From contig NZ_KL647133.1 in NCBI RefSeq assembly GCF_000725805.1, positions 186,001 to 250,000 on the forward strand: a stretch of 64,000 nucleotides of DNA, read 5' to 3'. This document shows, piece after piece, positions 17,757 through 26,011 of the stretch; positions within the stretch are counted from its first letter, which is position 1, and each line of letters starts with the position of its first letter. Made by a program: the position numbers and the translations under genes. The notes under the pieces are model-generated. The model had not been told where the DNA came from, ran no database searches, and was given only the letters and a program-made list of their open reading frames with translations. This DNA comes from Streptomyces xanthophaeus. Lineage in GTDB: Bacteria > Actinomycetota > Actinomycetes > Streptomycetales > Streptomycetaceae.

Positions 17757-18905
17757 TCAGAGGACGTCGGCGGCGATGTTGGCCGCGACCTGCTCCAGCA
17801 GCGGACCCGCGTTCGGGATCGACTTCGCCGGATCGGGCTCCAGGTCCGTCAGCGAGTACGCCCGGCGGATGCCGGCCGCCTCCAGGGCCTCCTGGTCCAG
17901 CAGCAGACGGCCGCAGACGGCGACCACCGGCTTGCCCGCCGCACGCGCGGCTGCCGCCACACCTGCCGGGGCCTTGCCGTGGAGGGTCTGCTCGTCCAGC
18001 GAACCCTCACCGGTGATCACCAGCGTGGCCCGCTCCAGGGCCGGGGCGAAGCCCAGCACCTCCAGCATCAGCTCGATGCCGGGACGGAACGTGGCGCCGA
18101 GCAGCAGCGCCCCGTAGCCGATGCCGCCCGCGCCGCCCGCACCCGGGAGCACCGCGCACTCGGCGGCCTTCGCGCCGACCGACTTCTCCAGCACCACCGC
18201 GAAGTGGGCCAGGGCCGCGTCGAGCGTCGCCACGTCCTCGGGCGAGGCGCCCTTCTGCGGGCCGTAGACCGCGGGCGCGCCCTTCGGGCCCGTCAGCGGG
18301 TTGTCCACGTCGCTGGCGAGGACGAAGTCCACGTCGGCGAAGCGGGGGTCGATGCCGGACAGGTCGGCCGAGGCCAGCGAGGCCAGTGCGCCGCCGCCCG
18401 GACCGACCGGTTCGCCGTTCGCATCCAGGAACACGGCGCCCAGGGCGGCCAGCATGCCGGCGCCGCCGTCGGTGGTGGCGCTGCCGCCCACGCCGAAGAC
18501 GATCGAGCGCGCACCCGCGTCCAGCGCGGCCTTCAGCAGCTCGCCCGAGCCGTACGTGGTGGCCGTCAGGGGGGCGAAGGTGCCCGCGGGCAGCAGCTGG
18601 AGCCCGGAGGCCTCGGCCATCTCGACCACCGCGGTGCCCTCGCGCAGCGCGAAAGCGGCCGTGACCTGGTCGCCGAGCGGTCCGGTGACCCGTACCTCCC
18701 GGCGCTCGAAACCGGCCGCCACCGCGGCCGCGACCGTGCCGTCGCCGCCGTCCGCGACCGGGAGGGTCTCGATCTCCACGCCCGGTACGGCCCTGCGAAG
18801 GCCTGCCGTCACTCGCTCCGCGACCTGAACGGCCGTGAGCGAGCCCTTGAATTTGTCCGCGGCGATGAGCACGCGCGCGGTCTCAGTTACTGCTCCGTCC
18901 GTCAC
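17757..18905 (-). CDS. glxK: Glycerate kinase
   Basis: A 382-residue enzyme of the GlxK/GarK family, phosphorylating D-glycerate (usually to 2-phosphoglycerate), in the cytosol. Signatures: VLIAADKFKGSLTAVQVAERV, VADGGDGTVAA, TYGSGELLKAALDAGARSIVFGVGGSATTDGGAGMLAALG, LASDVDNPLTGPKGAPAVYGPQKGA and VITGEGSLDEQTLHGKAP. Length and all motifs are normal. GTG start at 18905; a start a few codons in is possible. It is divergent from a BCCT carrier with 143 bp between, and ends in a strong hairpin. No glyoxylate-carboligase genes lie nearby. Confidence 0.92.
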   Translation of the reverse strand: MTDGAVTETARVLIAADKFKGSLTAVQVAERVTAGLRRAVPGVEIETLPVADGGDGTVAAAVAAGFERREVRVTGPLGDQVTAAFALREGTAVVEMAEASGLQLLPAGTFAPLTATTYGSGELLKAALDAGARSIVFGVGGSATTDGGAGMLAALGAVFLDANGEPVGPGGGALASLASADLSGIDPRFADVDFVLASDVDNPLTGPKGAPAVYGPQKGASPEDVATLDAALAHFAVVLEKSVGAKAAECAVLPGAGGAGGIGYGALLLGATFRPGIELMLEVLGFAPALERATLVITGEGSLDEQTLHGKAPAGVAAAARAAGKPVVAVCGRLLLDQEALEAAGIRRAYSLTDLEPDPAKSIPNAGPLLEQVAANIAADVL

Positions 18906-19048
18906 CTTGCTATTCCCTTGCTATCGAACAGTGCAGTCGCGCCGCCATGAGCTTATCCGGAGGATCCTCCTATGCCCATGAGTGCTCTGGGCCACACCCG
19001 GCGCGCCATGCCCCTAAATAGGTATATACGCCTGCATAGTGTGGCCGC

Positions 19049-20755
19049 ATGAGCGCGGATTCACCGGAACAGTCACGTCCAGACACCCCGGGCGAGGGCG
19101 CGCCCGACCTCACGGTCGTCATCGTGGGCGTGATCGCCGTACTGGCCGTGGTCGCCTGGGCCGCGCTCGCCGGGGACTCCTTCGACGCGGCGTCGGGCAC
19201 CGCGCTCGCCTGGGTGCTGGAGAACTTCGCCTGGCTGTTCGTGATCGCCGCCGACGTGTTCCTCGTCATGTGCGTCGTGCTCGCGATCAGCCGGTTCGGC
19301 CGGATCCGGCTCGGCGCCGACGGCTCCGAGCCCGAGTTCACCAACCTCGCGTGGATCGCCATGATGTTCAGCGCGGGCATGGGCATCGGCCTGATGTTCT
19401 ACGGGGTCGGGGAGCCGCTCACCCACTACCTGAACCCGCCCCCGGCCTCCGGGGCCGCCCCCGCCACCGGCGGCGCCGCCCTCGCGGCCATGGAGTACTC
19501 CTTCTTCCACTGGACCCTCACCCCCTGGGCGATCTACGGCATCGCCGGTCTCGCCCTGGCCTACGCGACCTTCCGCAAGGGCCGCGGCAACCGCCTCAGC
19601 TCCGCCTTCGTCCCCCTGATGGGCGAGGAACGGGCGAACGGGTGGCCGGGCAAGGCCATCGACCTGCTCGCCGTCTTCGCCACCGTCTTCGGCACCGCCA
19701 CCAGCCTCGGACTGGGAGCCCTCCAGGTGTCCAAGGGGCTCAGCCTCACCACCGGCATCGAGGACTCCACCGGCGTGGAGCTGGTCATCATCGGCTCCCT
19801 GTCGGCGGCCTTCGTCCTCTCCGCCTTCTCGGGCCTGCACAAGGGCGTGAAATGGCTGAGCACCATCAACCTCGTGCTCGCCGCCACCCTGATGCTCTTC
19901 GTCTTCCTGCTCGGCCCCACCGTCTACATCCTCGACGTGATCCCCTCCAGCGTCGGGGGCTACCTCGACCAGCTGCTGCCCATGGCCAGCCGCACCGGCG
20001 CCTTCACCGACTCCGCCTGGCTCGGCGCGTGGACGATCTTCTACTGGGCGTGGTGGCTCTCCTGGGCCCCCTTCGTCGGCACCTTCATCGCCCGCATCTC
20101 GCGCGGCCGCACCATCCGCGAGTTCCTCATCGGCGTCCTGCTCGTCCCCAGCGGGGCCACCGTCGTCTGGTTCTGCGTGATGGGCGGCACCGCGATCCGG
20201 CTCGACTCCACCGGCGTCGTCGAATTCGCCGCCGAGCTCAAGGAGGGCACGGAGGCCTCGCTGTTCGCGATGCTGGACGCCCTGCCGCTGTCCGCGGTCA
20301 CCTCGTGGGCGGCCATGCTGCTGGTCATGACCTACTTCGTCACCAGCGCCGACTCGGCCTCCCTGGTGATGGGTTCGCTCACCAGCCGCGGCTCCCTGCA
20401 CCCGCCCACCTGGCTCGTCGTCACCTGGGGCGTGCTGATGGCCGCCGTCGCCGCCGTGCTCCTCGTCGCGGGCGGCCTGAAGTCCCTGCAGACCGCCACC
20501 ATCCTGGTGGCGCTGCCCTTCGTCGTCGTCATGCTGCTGCTGTGCTGGGCTCTGGTCAAGGAGCTCCGCGAGGACCCCGGCGCCGGACCCGCCCGCCACC
20601 ACGCCCTGCACGGCATGCGGGACGCGGTACGGGCCATGGTCGGCGACGCCATCACCGAGCAGAACGCCGCCCGCCACCCGAGGCTGCGGCGCGTGGCCGA
20701 GTCCAGGACCCGCGACGACACGGGCCCCGGCCCGGGTGCCGGGACGGCTGGGTAG
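19049..20755 (+). CDS. BCCT family transporter (glycine betaine/choline type)
   Basis: A 568-residue carrier with about twelve membrane helices. Family marks: MFSAGMGIGLMFYGVGEPLTHY (the glycine-rich stretch of TM3), the tryptophan-rich FYWAWWLSWAPFVGTFIARISRGRTIREF, and TSADSASLVMGSL. It takes up a quaternary ammonium compound such as betaine or choline with Na+ or H+; the exact substrate cannot be read. The approximately 60-residue C-terminal tail is hydrophilic and arginine-rich, a position linked to osmosensing in BetP. The upstream region is unusually AT-rich (TAAATAGGTATATA at 19015-19028). Its TAG stop overlaps the -10 box of the next gene. Confidence 0.9.
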   Translation: MSADSPEQSRPDTPGEGAPDLTVVIVGVIAVLAVVAWAALAGDSFDAASGTALAWVLENFAWLFVIAADVFLVMCVVLAISRFGRIRLGADGSEPEFTNLAWIAMMFSAGMGIGLMFYGVGEPLTHYLNPPPASGAAPATGGAALAAMEYSFFHWTLTPWAIYGIAGLALAYATFRKGRGNRLSSAFVPLMGEERANGWPGKAIDLLAVFATVFGTATSLGLGALQVSKGLSLTTGIEDSTGVELVIIGSLSAAFVLSAFSGLHKGVKWLSTINLVLAATLMLFVFLLGPTVYILDVIPSSVGGYLDQLLPMASRTGAFTDSAWLGAWTIFYWAWWLSWAPFVGTFIARISRGRTIREFLIGVLLVPSGATVVWFCVMGGTAIRLDSTGVVEFAAELKEGTEASLFAMLDALPLSAVTSWAAMLLVMTYFVTSADSASLVMGSLTSRGSLHPPTWLVVTWGVLMAAVAAVLLVAGGLKSLQTATILVALPFVVVMLLLCWALVKELREDPGAGPARHHALHGMRDAVRAMVGDAITEQNAARHPRLRRVAESRTRDDTGPGPGAGTAG

Positions 20756-20758
20756 GGT
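20753..20758 (+). promoter_or_regulatory. TAGGGT -10 box overlapping a stop codon
   Basis: TAGGGT lies 6 nt before the GTG of the Nudix gene, the arrangement typical of leaderless Streptomyces transcripts. Its TAG is at the same time the stop codon of the BCCT gene. No good -35 is visible. Confidence 0.45.
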
Positions 20759-20764
20759 TGCGGC

Positions 20765-21265
20765 GTGACCACCACGGATGACTACGCCACGTACATCGCG
20801 AGCCTGCCCCGGGTGCTGGCCGGAGCGGCCGCCCTCTACCGGGACGCGCAGGGCCGGGTCCTGATCGTCGAGCCCAACTACCGTGAGGGCTGGGTCCTGC
20901 CGGGCGGCACCGTCGAGTCGGACCGGGGCGAGTCGCCGCGCAGCGCCGCCCGCCGCGAGAGCGCCGAGGAGATCGGCATCGACGTACCGCTCGGCCGGCT
21001 GCTCGCCGTCGACTGGGTGCTGGGCCCGGCCCGCCCGCCGATCGTCGCGTACCTCTACGACGGCGGGGTGCTGGACGCCGAGCAGCTGGCCTCCATCGAG
21101 CTCCAGCAGGAGGAGCTCCTGTCCTGGCGGCTGGTCGAGCCCGCCGAACTCACCGCCCACCTGCACGGATCCCTCGGTCTGCGCGCCGTGGAGGCCTGCC
21201 GCGTCCTGGAGTCGGGCGAGGGCACCGTGGAACTGGAGAACGGCCGCCGCCCTGCCGCCTCGTGA
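20765..21265 (+). CDS. Nudix hydrolase
   Basis: A 166-residue pyrophosphohydrolase. The Nudix box is recognisable from GGTVESDRGESPRSAARRES to AEEIG: Arg-Glu then Glu-Glu carry the metal ligands. The glycine-to-first-glutamate spacing is two residues longer than the canonical GX5EX7REUXEEXGU. Substrates are nucleoside diphosphate derivatives; the actual one is unknown. GTG start 9 bp after the BCCT stop, probably with its own leaderless promoter. Confidence 0.87.
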   Translation: MTTTDDYATYIASLPRVLAGAAALYRDAQGRVLIVEPNYREGWVLPGGTVESDRGESPRSAARRESAEEIGIDVPLGRLLAVDWVLGPARPPIVAYLYDGGVLDAEQLASIELQQEELLSWRLVEPAELTAHLHGSLGLRAVEACRVLESGEGTVELENGRRPAAS

Positions 21266-21317
21266 CACCGGGGACCCCTGACACCGTGCCGACGCCGAGC
21301 AGGACAGAATTCAGCAG

Positions 21318-21746
21318 ATGATCACCATGTACGCCTGGCCCAGCACCGCCGACGGGCCCGACGCCCTCGCCATGGTCCACTTCACCACCGACCAGCAGGC
21401 CGGCGGCGAGGTGACCCCCGAGGGGACGCCCGTCTGGCTCTTCGACACCGCGATACGCGAGGGCGGCTGGGCCCAGTTCACCGACTTCGAGGCCTGGTCC
21501 GCGCCCGCCCCCGGCTGGCAGGCCTTCTACCGCCGCGAGGACGACCTCCTCGCCGTCACCGGGCCCGGCGCCTGCGAGGGCTGGTACCAGGGCAACCTCG
21601 GCGCCGAGCCCGACTGGGTCGAGGCGGCCACCGCCCAGCAGAGCGTGGTCCTGCTCGCCGCCCCCGTCCAGCACCCCTCGCTCTTCGGCTACGCGGTCGA
21701 GGCCGGCGCCGCCTTCGCCCTCCTGGTCCCGCTCGCCGTCGTCTGA
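21318..21746 (+). CDS. Conserved hypothetical protein
   Basis: A 142-residue soluble protein I do not recognise. It has a well-behaved coding pattern and an ATG start. Visible features: TPVWLFDTAIREGGWAQFTDFEAWSA in the middle, several tryptophans, an acidic composition, and a hydrophobic C-terminal stretch (LFGYAVEAGAAFALLVPLAVV) that might be a terminal helix. No signal peptide or enzyme motif. It follows the Nudix gene by 52 bp and is convergent with ogt, 19 bp away. Confidence 0.65.
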   Translation: MITMYAWPSTADGPDALAMVHFTTDQQAGGEVTPEGTPVWLFDTAIREGGWAQFTDFEAWSAPAPGWQAFYRREDDLLAVTGPGACEGWYQGNLGAEPDWVEAATAQQSVVLLAAPVQHPSLFGYAVEAGAAFALLVPLAVV

Positions 21747-21765
21747 GACACCGCCGGCGCCGGGG

Positions 21766-22281
21766 TCACTTCTGCTCCAGCTCCAGCAGCCGCACCTTGC
21801 GGTCCAGCCCGCCGCCGTAGCCGGTCATCGCGCCCGAGGCCCCGATGACGCGGTGGCACGGGACGATGATGCTGACCGGGTTCTTCCCGTTGGCCAGGCC
21901 CACCGCCCGCGAGGCGTTCGGCTTGCCGAGCTCCGCGGCCAGCTGCCCGTACGACCAGGTCTCGCCGTAGGGGATCCGCAGCAGCTGGTCCCACACGCTG
22001 CGCTGGAATTCGGTGCCCTCCAGGTGCACCGGCACGGTGAACTGCCTCAGCTCCCCGGCGAAGTACGCCGTCAGCTCGCGGACCACCTCACCGAACGGGG
22101 CGGCGCCGGCCGGGACCCGCTCCCCGAAGGTCTCCTCGCCGGGCTGGTGGCGGTGGTCCGTCATGTAGAGGGCGCTCAGGACTCCGCCGGTGGAGACCAG
22201 CGTGAGCGGCCCGAGCGGGCTGTCGACGACGGTGTACTGCTTGCCGGTGGTGTTGCCGGTGGTGCGGGTGGTGACGCTCAT
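21766..22281 (-). CDS. ogt: Methylated-DNA--protein-cysteine methyltransferase
   Basis: A 171-residue O6-alkylguanine-DNA alkyltransferase. The acceptor cysteine is Cys142 in NPVSIIVPCHRVIGASGAMTGYGGG, and the DNA-binding helix is YGQLAAELGKPNASRAVGLANGKNP. The frame stays open far upstream, but the ATG at 22281 fits the family length. It repairs O6-methylguanine by self-sacrificing alkyl transfer. It lies 14 bp downstream of the Ada-AlkA fusion gene and is surely in the same operon, forming an alkylation-damage response unit. Confidence 0.93.
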   Translation of the reverse strand: MSVTTRTTGNTTGKQYTVVDSPLGPLTLVSTGGVLSALYMTDHRHQPGEETFGERVPAGAAPFGEVVRELTAYFAGELRQFTVPVHLEGTEFQRSVWDQLLRIPYGETWSYGQLAAELGKPNASRAVGLANGKNPVSIIVPCHRVIGASGAMTGYGGGLDRKVRLLELEQK

Positions 22282-22295
22282 GTGCGGTGTGCTCC

Positions 22296-23780
22296 TCAGG
22301 CGGGCAGGTGGTTGATGGGGTGGGCGTCGGTGGCCCACAGGTACTGCACGGCGTACGCGCGCCAGGGCCGCCAGGCGGCCGCCCGGGCGGTCAGCGCGGC
22401 GGGGGTGGAGGGCAGGCCGAGCCCCTGCGCGGCCCGCCGCACCCCGAGGTCGGAGGGCAGGAAGGCGTCCGGGTCGCCGAGCGCCCGCATCGCGATCACC
22501 TCCGTGGTCCACGGCCCGAAGCCCGGCAGCGCCGCCAGCCGCGCCCGCGCCGCCTCCCAGTCGCTGTCGATGCCGAGCGGCAGCGAACCGTCGGCGAGGG
22601 CCGTGACCAGGGTGGTCAAGGTGGTGCGCCGGCTGCGCGGCAGGGCCAGCGCCTCCGGATCCAGCCCGGCCAGCGCCTGCGGCGAGGGGAACAGGTGCGT
22701 CAGCCCGCCGTGCGGGTCCTCGACGCGTTCGCCGTACGCGGTGACCAGCCGGGCGGCGTGCGTACGGGCAGCCGCGGTGGACACCTGCTGGCCCAGGACC
22801 GCCCGTACGGCGAACTCCGCCGCGTCGACCGTACGGGGGACCCGGCGCCCCGGGGCCTTGTCCACGAGCGGGGCCAGCAGCGGGTCGCGGCGCAGCTGCC
22901 CGTCCACGGCCTCCGGATCGGCGTCCAGGTCGAGCATCCAGCGGCACCGGCTGATGGCGACGGTGAGGTCGCGCAGGTCGGTCAGGGCGAGGCGGCAGCC
23001 GATGTGGTCGGGCTGCGGGGTCAGGGCCACGACGCCCGTGCCGTAGGGCAGGCGCAGGGTGCGGCGGTAGGCGCCGTCCCGCCACTCCTCCACGCCCGGT
23101 ACGGCCGTCGCGGCGAGGTGGCCGAAGAGGTTGTCGGGGTTGAGGGGGGCCCGGAACGGCAGCCGCAGGCTGATCGTCCCCGGGATCCGCGGCCCGGCGT
23201 CCCGGCGGCCGCCGGCCTTCGCAGCCCGCTCCCGCAGCTCGCTGGGGGAGAGCGCGAACACCTCGCGGACGGTGTCGTTGAAGGTGCGGATGGAGGAGAA
23301 CCCGGCGGCGAAGGCCACGTCGCCCATCGGCAGCTCGGAGGTCTCGATGAGCAGCCGTGCCGTCTGGGCGCGCTGCGCCCGGGCCAGGGCCAGCGGCCCG
23401 GCGCCGAGCTCGGCGCCGAGCTGCCGTTCGACCTGGCGGGTCGAGTAGCCGAGCCGGGCGGCGAGACCGGGCACGCCCTCGCGGTCGACGACCCCGTCCT
23501 GGATGAGCCGCATGGCGCGGGCCACGGCGTCGGCCCGGGCGTTCCACTCGGGGGAGCCGGGGCTGGTGTCGGGCCGGCAGCGCTTGCAGGCCCGGAACCC
23601 GGCCTGCTGGCATGCGGCGGCGCTGGGCAGGAAGGTCATGTTCCGTGCCTTGGGCGGTACCGCCGGGCAGCTGGGACGGCAGTAGATCCGGGTGGTCAGG
23701 ACCGCGGTGAAGAACCAGCCGTCGAAGCGGGCGTCCTTCGACTGCACGGCTCTGACGCAGCGCTCGGTGTCGGTGTGCAT
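22296..23780 (-). CDS. Ada-type regulator fused to AlkA 3-methyladenine DNA glycosylase
   Basis: A 494-residue fusion. Residues 1-75 are the Ada zinc/methyl-acceptor domain with the four cysteines Cys34, Cys38, Cys65 and Cys68; Cys34 is the expected methylphosphotriester acceptor. An AraC helix-turn-helix follows (about 80-185, GLAARLGYSTRQVERQL, FSSIRTFNDTVREVF), then AlkA-N (about 200-310) and an HhH-GPD glycosylase domain with LPGFGPWTTEVIAMRALGDP and the catalytic aspartate in FLPSDLGV. It senses methylated backbone, activates transcription and also excises N-alkylated bases. The operon mate is ogt. It begins 55 bp after the PucR gene stop, which should contain its promoter. Confidence 0.92.
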   Translation of the reverse strand: MHTDTERCVRAVQSKDARFDGWFFTAVLTTRIYCRPSCPAVPPKARNMTFLPSAAACQQAGFRACKRCRPDTSPGSPEWNARADAVARAMRLIQDGVVDREGVPGLAARLGYSTRQVERQLGAELGAGPLALARAQRAQTARLLIETSELPMGDVAFAAGFSSIRTFNDTVREVFALSPSELRERAAKAGGRRDAGPRIPGTISLRLPFRAPLNPDNLFGHLAATAVPGVEEWRDGAYRRTLRLPYGTGVVALTPQPDHIGCRLALTDLRDLTVAISRCRWMLDLDADPEAVDGQLRRDPLLAPLVDKAPGRRVPRTVDAAEFAVRAVLGQQVSTAAARTHAARLVTAYGERVEDPHGGLTHLFPSPQALAGLDPEALALPRSRRTTLTTLVTALADGSLPLGIDSDWEAARARLAALPGFGPWTTEVIAMRALGDPDAFLPSDLGVRRAAQGLGLPSTPAALTARAAAWRPWRAYAVQYLWATDAHPINHLPA

Positions 23781-23835
23781 GGATCCAGGATCCCGGGGCG
23801 GACGGTGTGGGGCTGGCGGTTTTCCGACATCAAGG

Positions 23836-25044
23836 CTACGCCGTCCCGGCCAGCCGGTGGGCCGATACCGCCAGGGTCAGGGCGATCAGGTCGTGCGGGC
23901 GCGACAGCGACCGGGCGGTCAGGTGCTCCAGGCGGCGCAGCCGGTTGAAGACCGTGTTGCGGTGACAGTACAGCCGCGTGGCCGCCCGCCCCGCGGACCC
24001 CTCCGCGGCCAGCCAGGCGTCCAGGGTCTCCAGCAGCACCGCCCGGTCCGCCGGGTCCAGCTCCAGGAGCGGACCCAGGACCTCCTGCACCAGCTCCGCG
24101 GCCAGCTCGGGCTGGCGTACGACCAGGGCCGTGGGGAGCCGCTGCGACAGCCGGACCAGGGACCGGTCCTCCGCCCCGCAGGTGGCCAGCGCCGTCTCCG
24201 CCAGCCGCCTGGCCCGGCCCAGCTCCGCGAGCCCGTCCACCACGGGGCCGATCCCGCCGGGGCCCGGGCAGCGGTCGGCCAGCTCCGCCGCCAGTTCGTC
24301 CAGCGAGGAGGACCCCAGGGCCACGACCGCGAGCTCGTGCTCCGCGCGCATCCGCCAGAACAGCCGCATCCCGCCCACGGCCGACACCCGGTGGACCGAG
24401 TCCCGCCGGTCGACCGGGAGCACGACCACCGCGTACCGGCCCTGCTCCGGCAGGTCCAGGCCCGCTGCCGCCCGCGCCGCCAGCCCCGGCGCGGCGTTCC
24501 CCTCCAGCAGCGCGTCCAGCAGCGCCTGCACCCGCTCGTCGCTGCGCCGCCGCATCTCCAGTTCGCCCTCCCGGTAGGCCTCGGCGGTCGCCGCCGCCTG
24601 CTGTTCGATCCCGGCCCACATCGCGCCCGCCGTCCGGGCCAGCACCGGCAGGGCCTCCGGATCCTCCTCCGTGACGATGTCCAGCAGGGCGTCCCAGGTC
24701 AGCCGCCCGGCGCGCCGGTACGCGTACAGCAACAGGTCCAGCGGGAGCCCCTGTTCGGCCCGCCGCCGCCCCAGCTCCTGCGCGTAGTCCAGGTCCTTGC
24801 GGGAGTCCGAGCGGCGCGCCGCGAAGGCCTCGATGCCGTACCGCATGGCCTCGGTGACCTGCTGCCAGTGCTCGTCACGGGGCACCGCGAGGTCGAACAG
24901 CGGGGAGTGCTTCGCCAGGTCGCCGATCAGCTGTTCCGTCAGCGCCGGGACGCGTTCCAGCAGCACCTCGGCCGCCGTCAGCAGCACCGACCACTCCGCT
25001 TCCGTGCGCGCCCTGCGTCCGCCCATGGCCGCAGAGGATGTCAT
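23836..25044 (-). CDS. PucR/CdaR-type transcriptional regulator
   Basis: A 402-residue protein from the ATG at 25044; the open frame continues upstream but crosses the probable operator. The N-terminal half is a helical RsbRD-like or PucR sensory region (LLERVPALTEQLIGDLAKHSP, AYRRAGRLTWDALLDIVTEEDP). A GGDEF-derived CdaR-like middle part follows, then the C-terminal PucR helix-turn-helix (RAATRLYCHRNTVFNRLRRLEHLTARSL). PucR proteins often control purine, amino acid or amide uptake and use. It is divergent from a five-gene ABC importer and is the obvious candidate regulator; two matching palindromes lie in between. Confidence 0.88.
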   Translation of the reverse strand: MTSSAAMGGRRARTEAEWSVLLTAAEVLLERVPALTEQLIGDLAKHSPLFDLAVPRDEHWQQVTEAMRYGIEAFAARRSDSRKDLDYAQELGRRRAEQGLPLDLLLYAYRRAGRLTWDALLDIVTEEDPEALPVLARTAGAMWAGIEQQAAATAEAYREGELEMRRRSDERVQALLDALLEGNAAPGLAARAAAGLDLPEQGRYAVVVLPVDRRDSVHRVSAVGGMRLFWRMRAEHELAVVALGSSSLDELAAELADRCPGPGGIGPVVDGLAELGRARRLAETALATCGAEDRSLVRLSQRLPTALVVRQPELAAELVQEVLGPLLELDPADRAVLLETLDAWLAAEGSAGRAATRLYCHRNTVFNRLRRLEHLTARSLSRPHDLIALTLAVSAHRLAGTA

Positions 25045-25082
25045 CCGCCGGGCGCCTGCGTAAGGGGCCCCGTCAGCAGGTC

Positions 25083-25096
25083 TGTGCCGCTGCACA
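25083..25096. promoter_or_regulatory. Operator-like palindrome 1 (TGTGC-N4-GCACA)
   Basis: TGTGC CGCT GCACA, flanked by GGTC and AC. It lies 39 bp upstream of the PucR start. The same flanks and arms occur again at 25176-25189. Candidate binding site of the PucR regulator. Confidence 0.6.
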
Positions 25097-25175
25097 ACCG
25101 CACCCCGGTCCCGGCTGGTCATCGGCAGCGATTCCGGTTCGGGCCGTGGACGGGCGCCGCCCCCCGGTGCTGGTC

Positions 25176-25189
25176 TGTGCGCCAGCACA
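25176..25189. promoter_or_regulatory. Operator-like palindrome 2 (TGTGC-N4-GCACA)
   Basis: TGTGC GCCA GCACA with flanks GGTC and AC identical to palindrome 1. It lies 33 bp upstream of the first ABC gene and 93 bp from palindrome 1, close to nine helical turns. Confidence 0.6.
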
Positions 25190-25222
25190 ACGCCCGGAGA
25201 GGGCTTGGCGGTAGGAGGGGAT

Positions 25223-26011
25223 GTGGCCTCGCTTCAGGTGCGCGGGCTGTCCGTCGGCTACGGGCCGGTACGGGCACTGCGCGACGTGTCGCTGGACGTG
25301 CCGGAGGGCGCGGTGGCCGTCGTGCTCGGCGGCAACGGCGCGGGAAAGTCGACCTTGCTGCGTGCGGTGTCCCGGACGCTCGGGTTCCACCGGGGCGCGG
25401 TCACCGCCGGGAGCATCAGCTTCGACGGCCGGCCGCTGGACGGACTGGGTCCGGACCGGGCGGTGGCCGCGGGGGTGGTGCAAGTGCCCGAAGGGCGGCA
25501 GGTGTTCGCCCGGATGACGGTCGCGGACAACCTGCGGGCCGGAGCCCTCGGCTCCCGCGCCGGGTCCCGGGCCGACGTGGCCCGCTCGCTGGCCCGGGTC
25601 CACGAGCTGTTCCCGGTCCTGGCAGGGCGGGCCGGGCAGCGGGCCGGGCTGCTGTCCGGCGGCGAGCAGCAGATGCTCGCCCTCGGCCGGGCGCTGATGG
25701 CCCGCCCCCGGCTGCTGCTCCTGGACGAGCCCTCCCTGGGGCTGGCGCCGAAGATGGCCGCGGTCATCGCCGGGACGATCACCGAGATCAATGCCTCGGG
25801 GACCTCGGTGCTGCTGGTGGAGCAGAACGCGGCGCTCGCGCTCCGGCTGGCCTCGTACGCGTACGTCCTGGAGGTCGGGGAGGTCACCCTCGCGGGTCCG
25901 GCCGCCGAGCTGGCCGCCTCGGACGAGGTCCGCCGCCGCTACCTCGGCCTCACCGGCGAGGACGCCCCGGCCCCGGCGGCGCCCCGCCCCCTGGCCCGGT
26001 GGTCCGCATGA
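25223..26011 (+). CDS. ABC transporter ATP-binding protein, LivF type
   Basis: A 262-residue ATPase. Walker A GGNGAGKST, Q-loop near VQVPEGRQVFARMTV (the LivF mark EGRxVF), signature LLSGGEQQMLALGRAL, Walker B LLLLDEPSLGLAP and the switch QN of LLVEQNAALAL. I start it at the GTG at 25223 with AGGAGGGG just upstream, rather than at an earlier TTG. It powers import with LivG through the LivH/LivM permease. First gene of a five-gene operon with 4- to 8-bp overlaps throughout. Confidence 0.9.
   Translation: MASLQVRGLSVGYGPVRALRDVSLDVPEGAVAVVLGGNGAGKSTLLRAVSRTLGFHRGAVTAGSISFDGRPLDGLGPDRAVAAGVVQVPEGRQVFARMTVADNLRAGALGSRAGSRADVARSLARVHELFPVLAGRAGQRAGLLSGGEQQMLALGRALMARPRLLLLDEPSLGLAPKMAAVIAGTITEINASGTSVLLVEQNAALALRLASYAYVLEVGEVTLAGPAAELAASDEVRRRYLGLTGEDAPAPAAPRPLARWSA

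Noticed and set aside
14967..18950. A 1,327-codon open frame on the plus strand
   Set aside because: It is antisense to the sensor phosphatase and glycerate kinase. It translates to Gly/Arg/Val-rich low-complexity sequence, as expected from the shadow frame of a very GC-rich gene, while the minus-strand proteins have clear family motifs.
19010..19040. AT-rich TAAATAGGTATATA as an operator upstream of the BCCT gene
   Set aside because: It stands out from the GC background and is probably promoter sequence, but I could not fit a convincing -35/-10 pair or a clean palindrome.
20765..21265. Nudix protein as inactive because of its unusual box spacing
   Set aside because: The Arg-Glu and Glu-Glu metal ligands are intact and two-residue insertions before them are tolerated in the superfamily.
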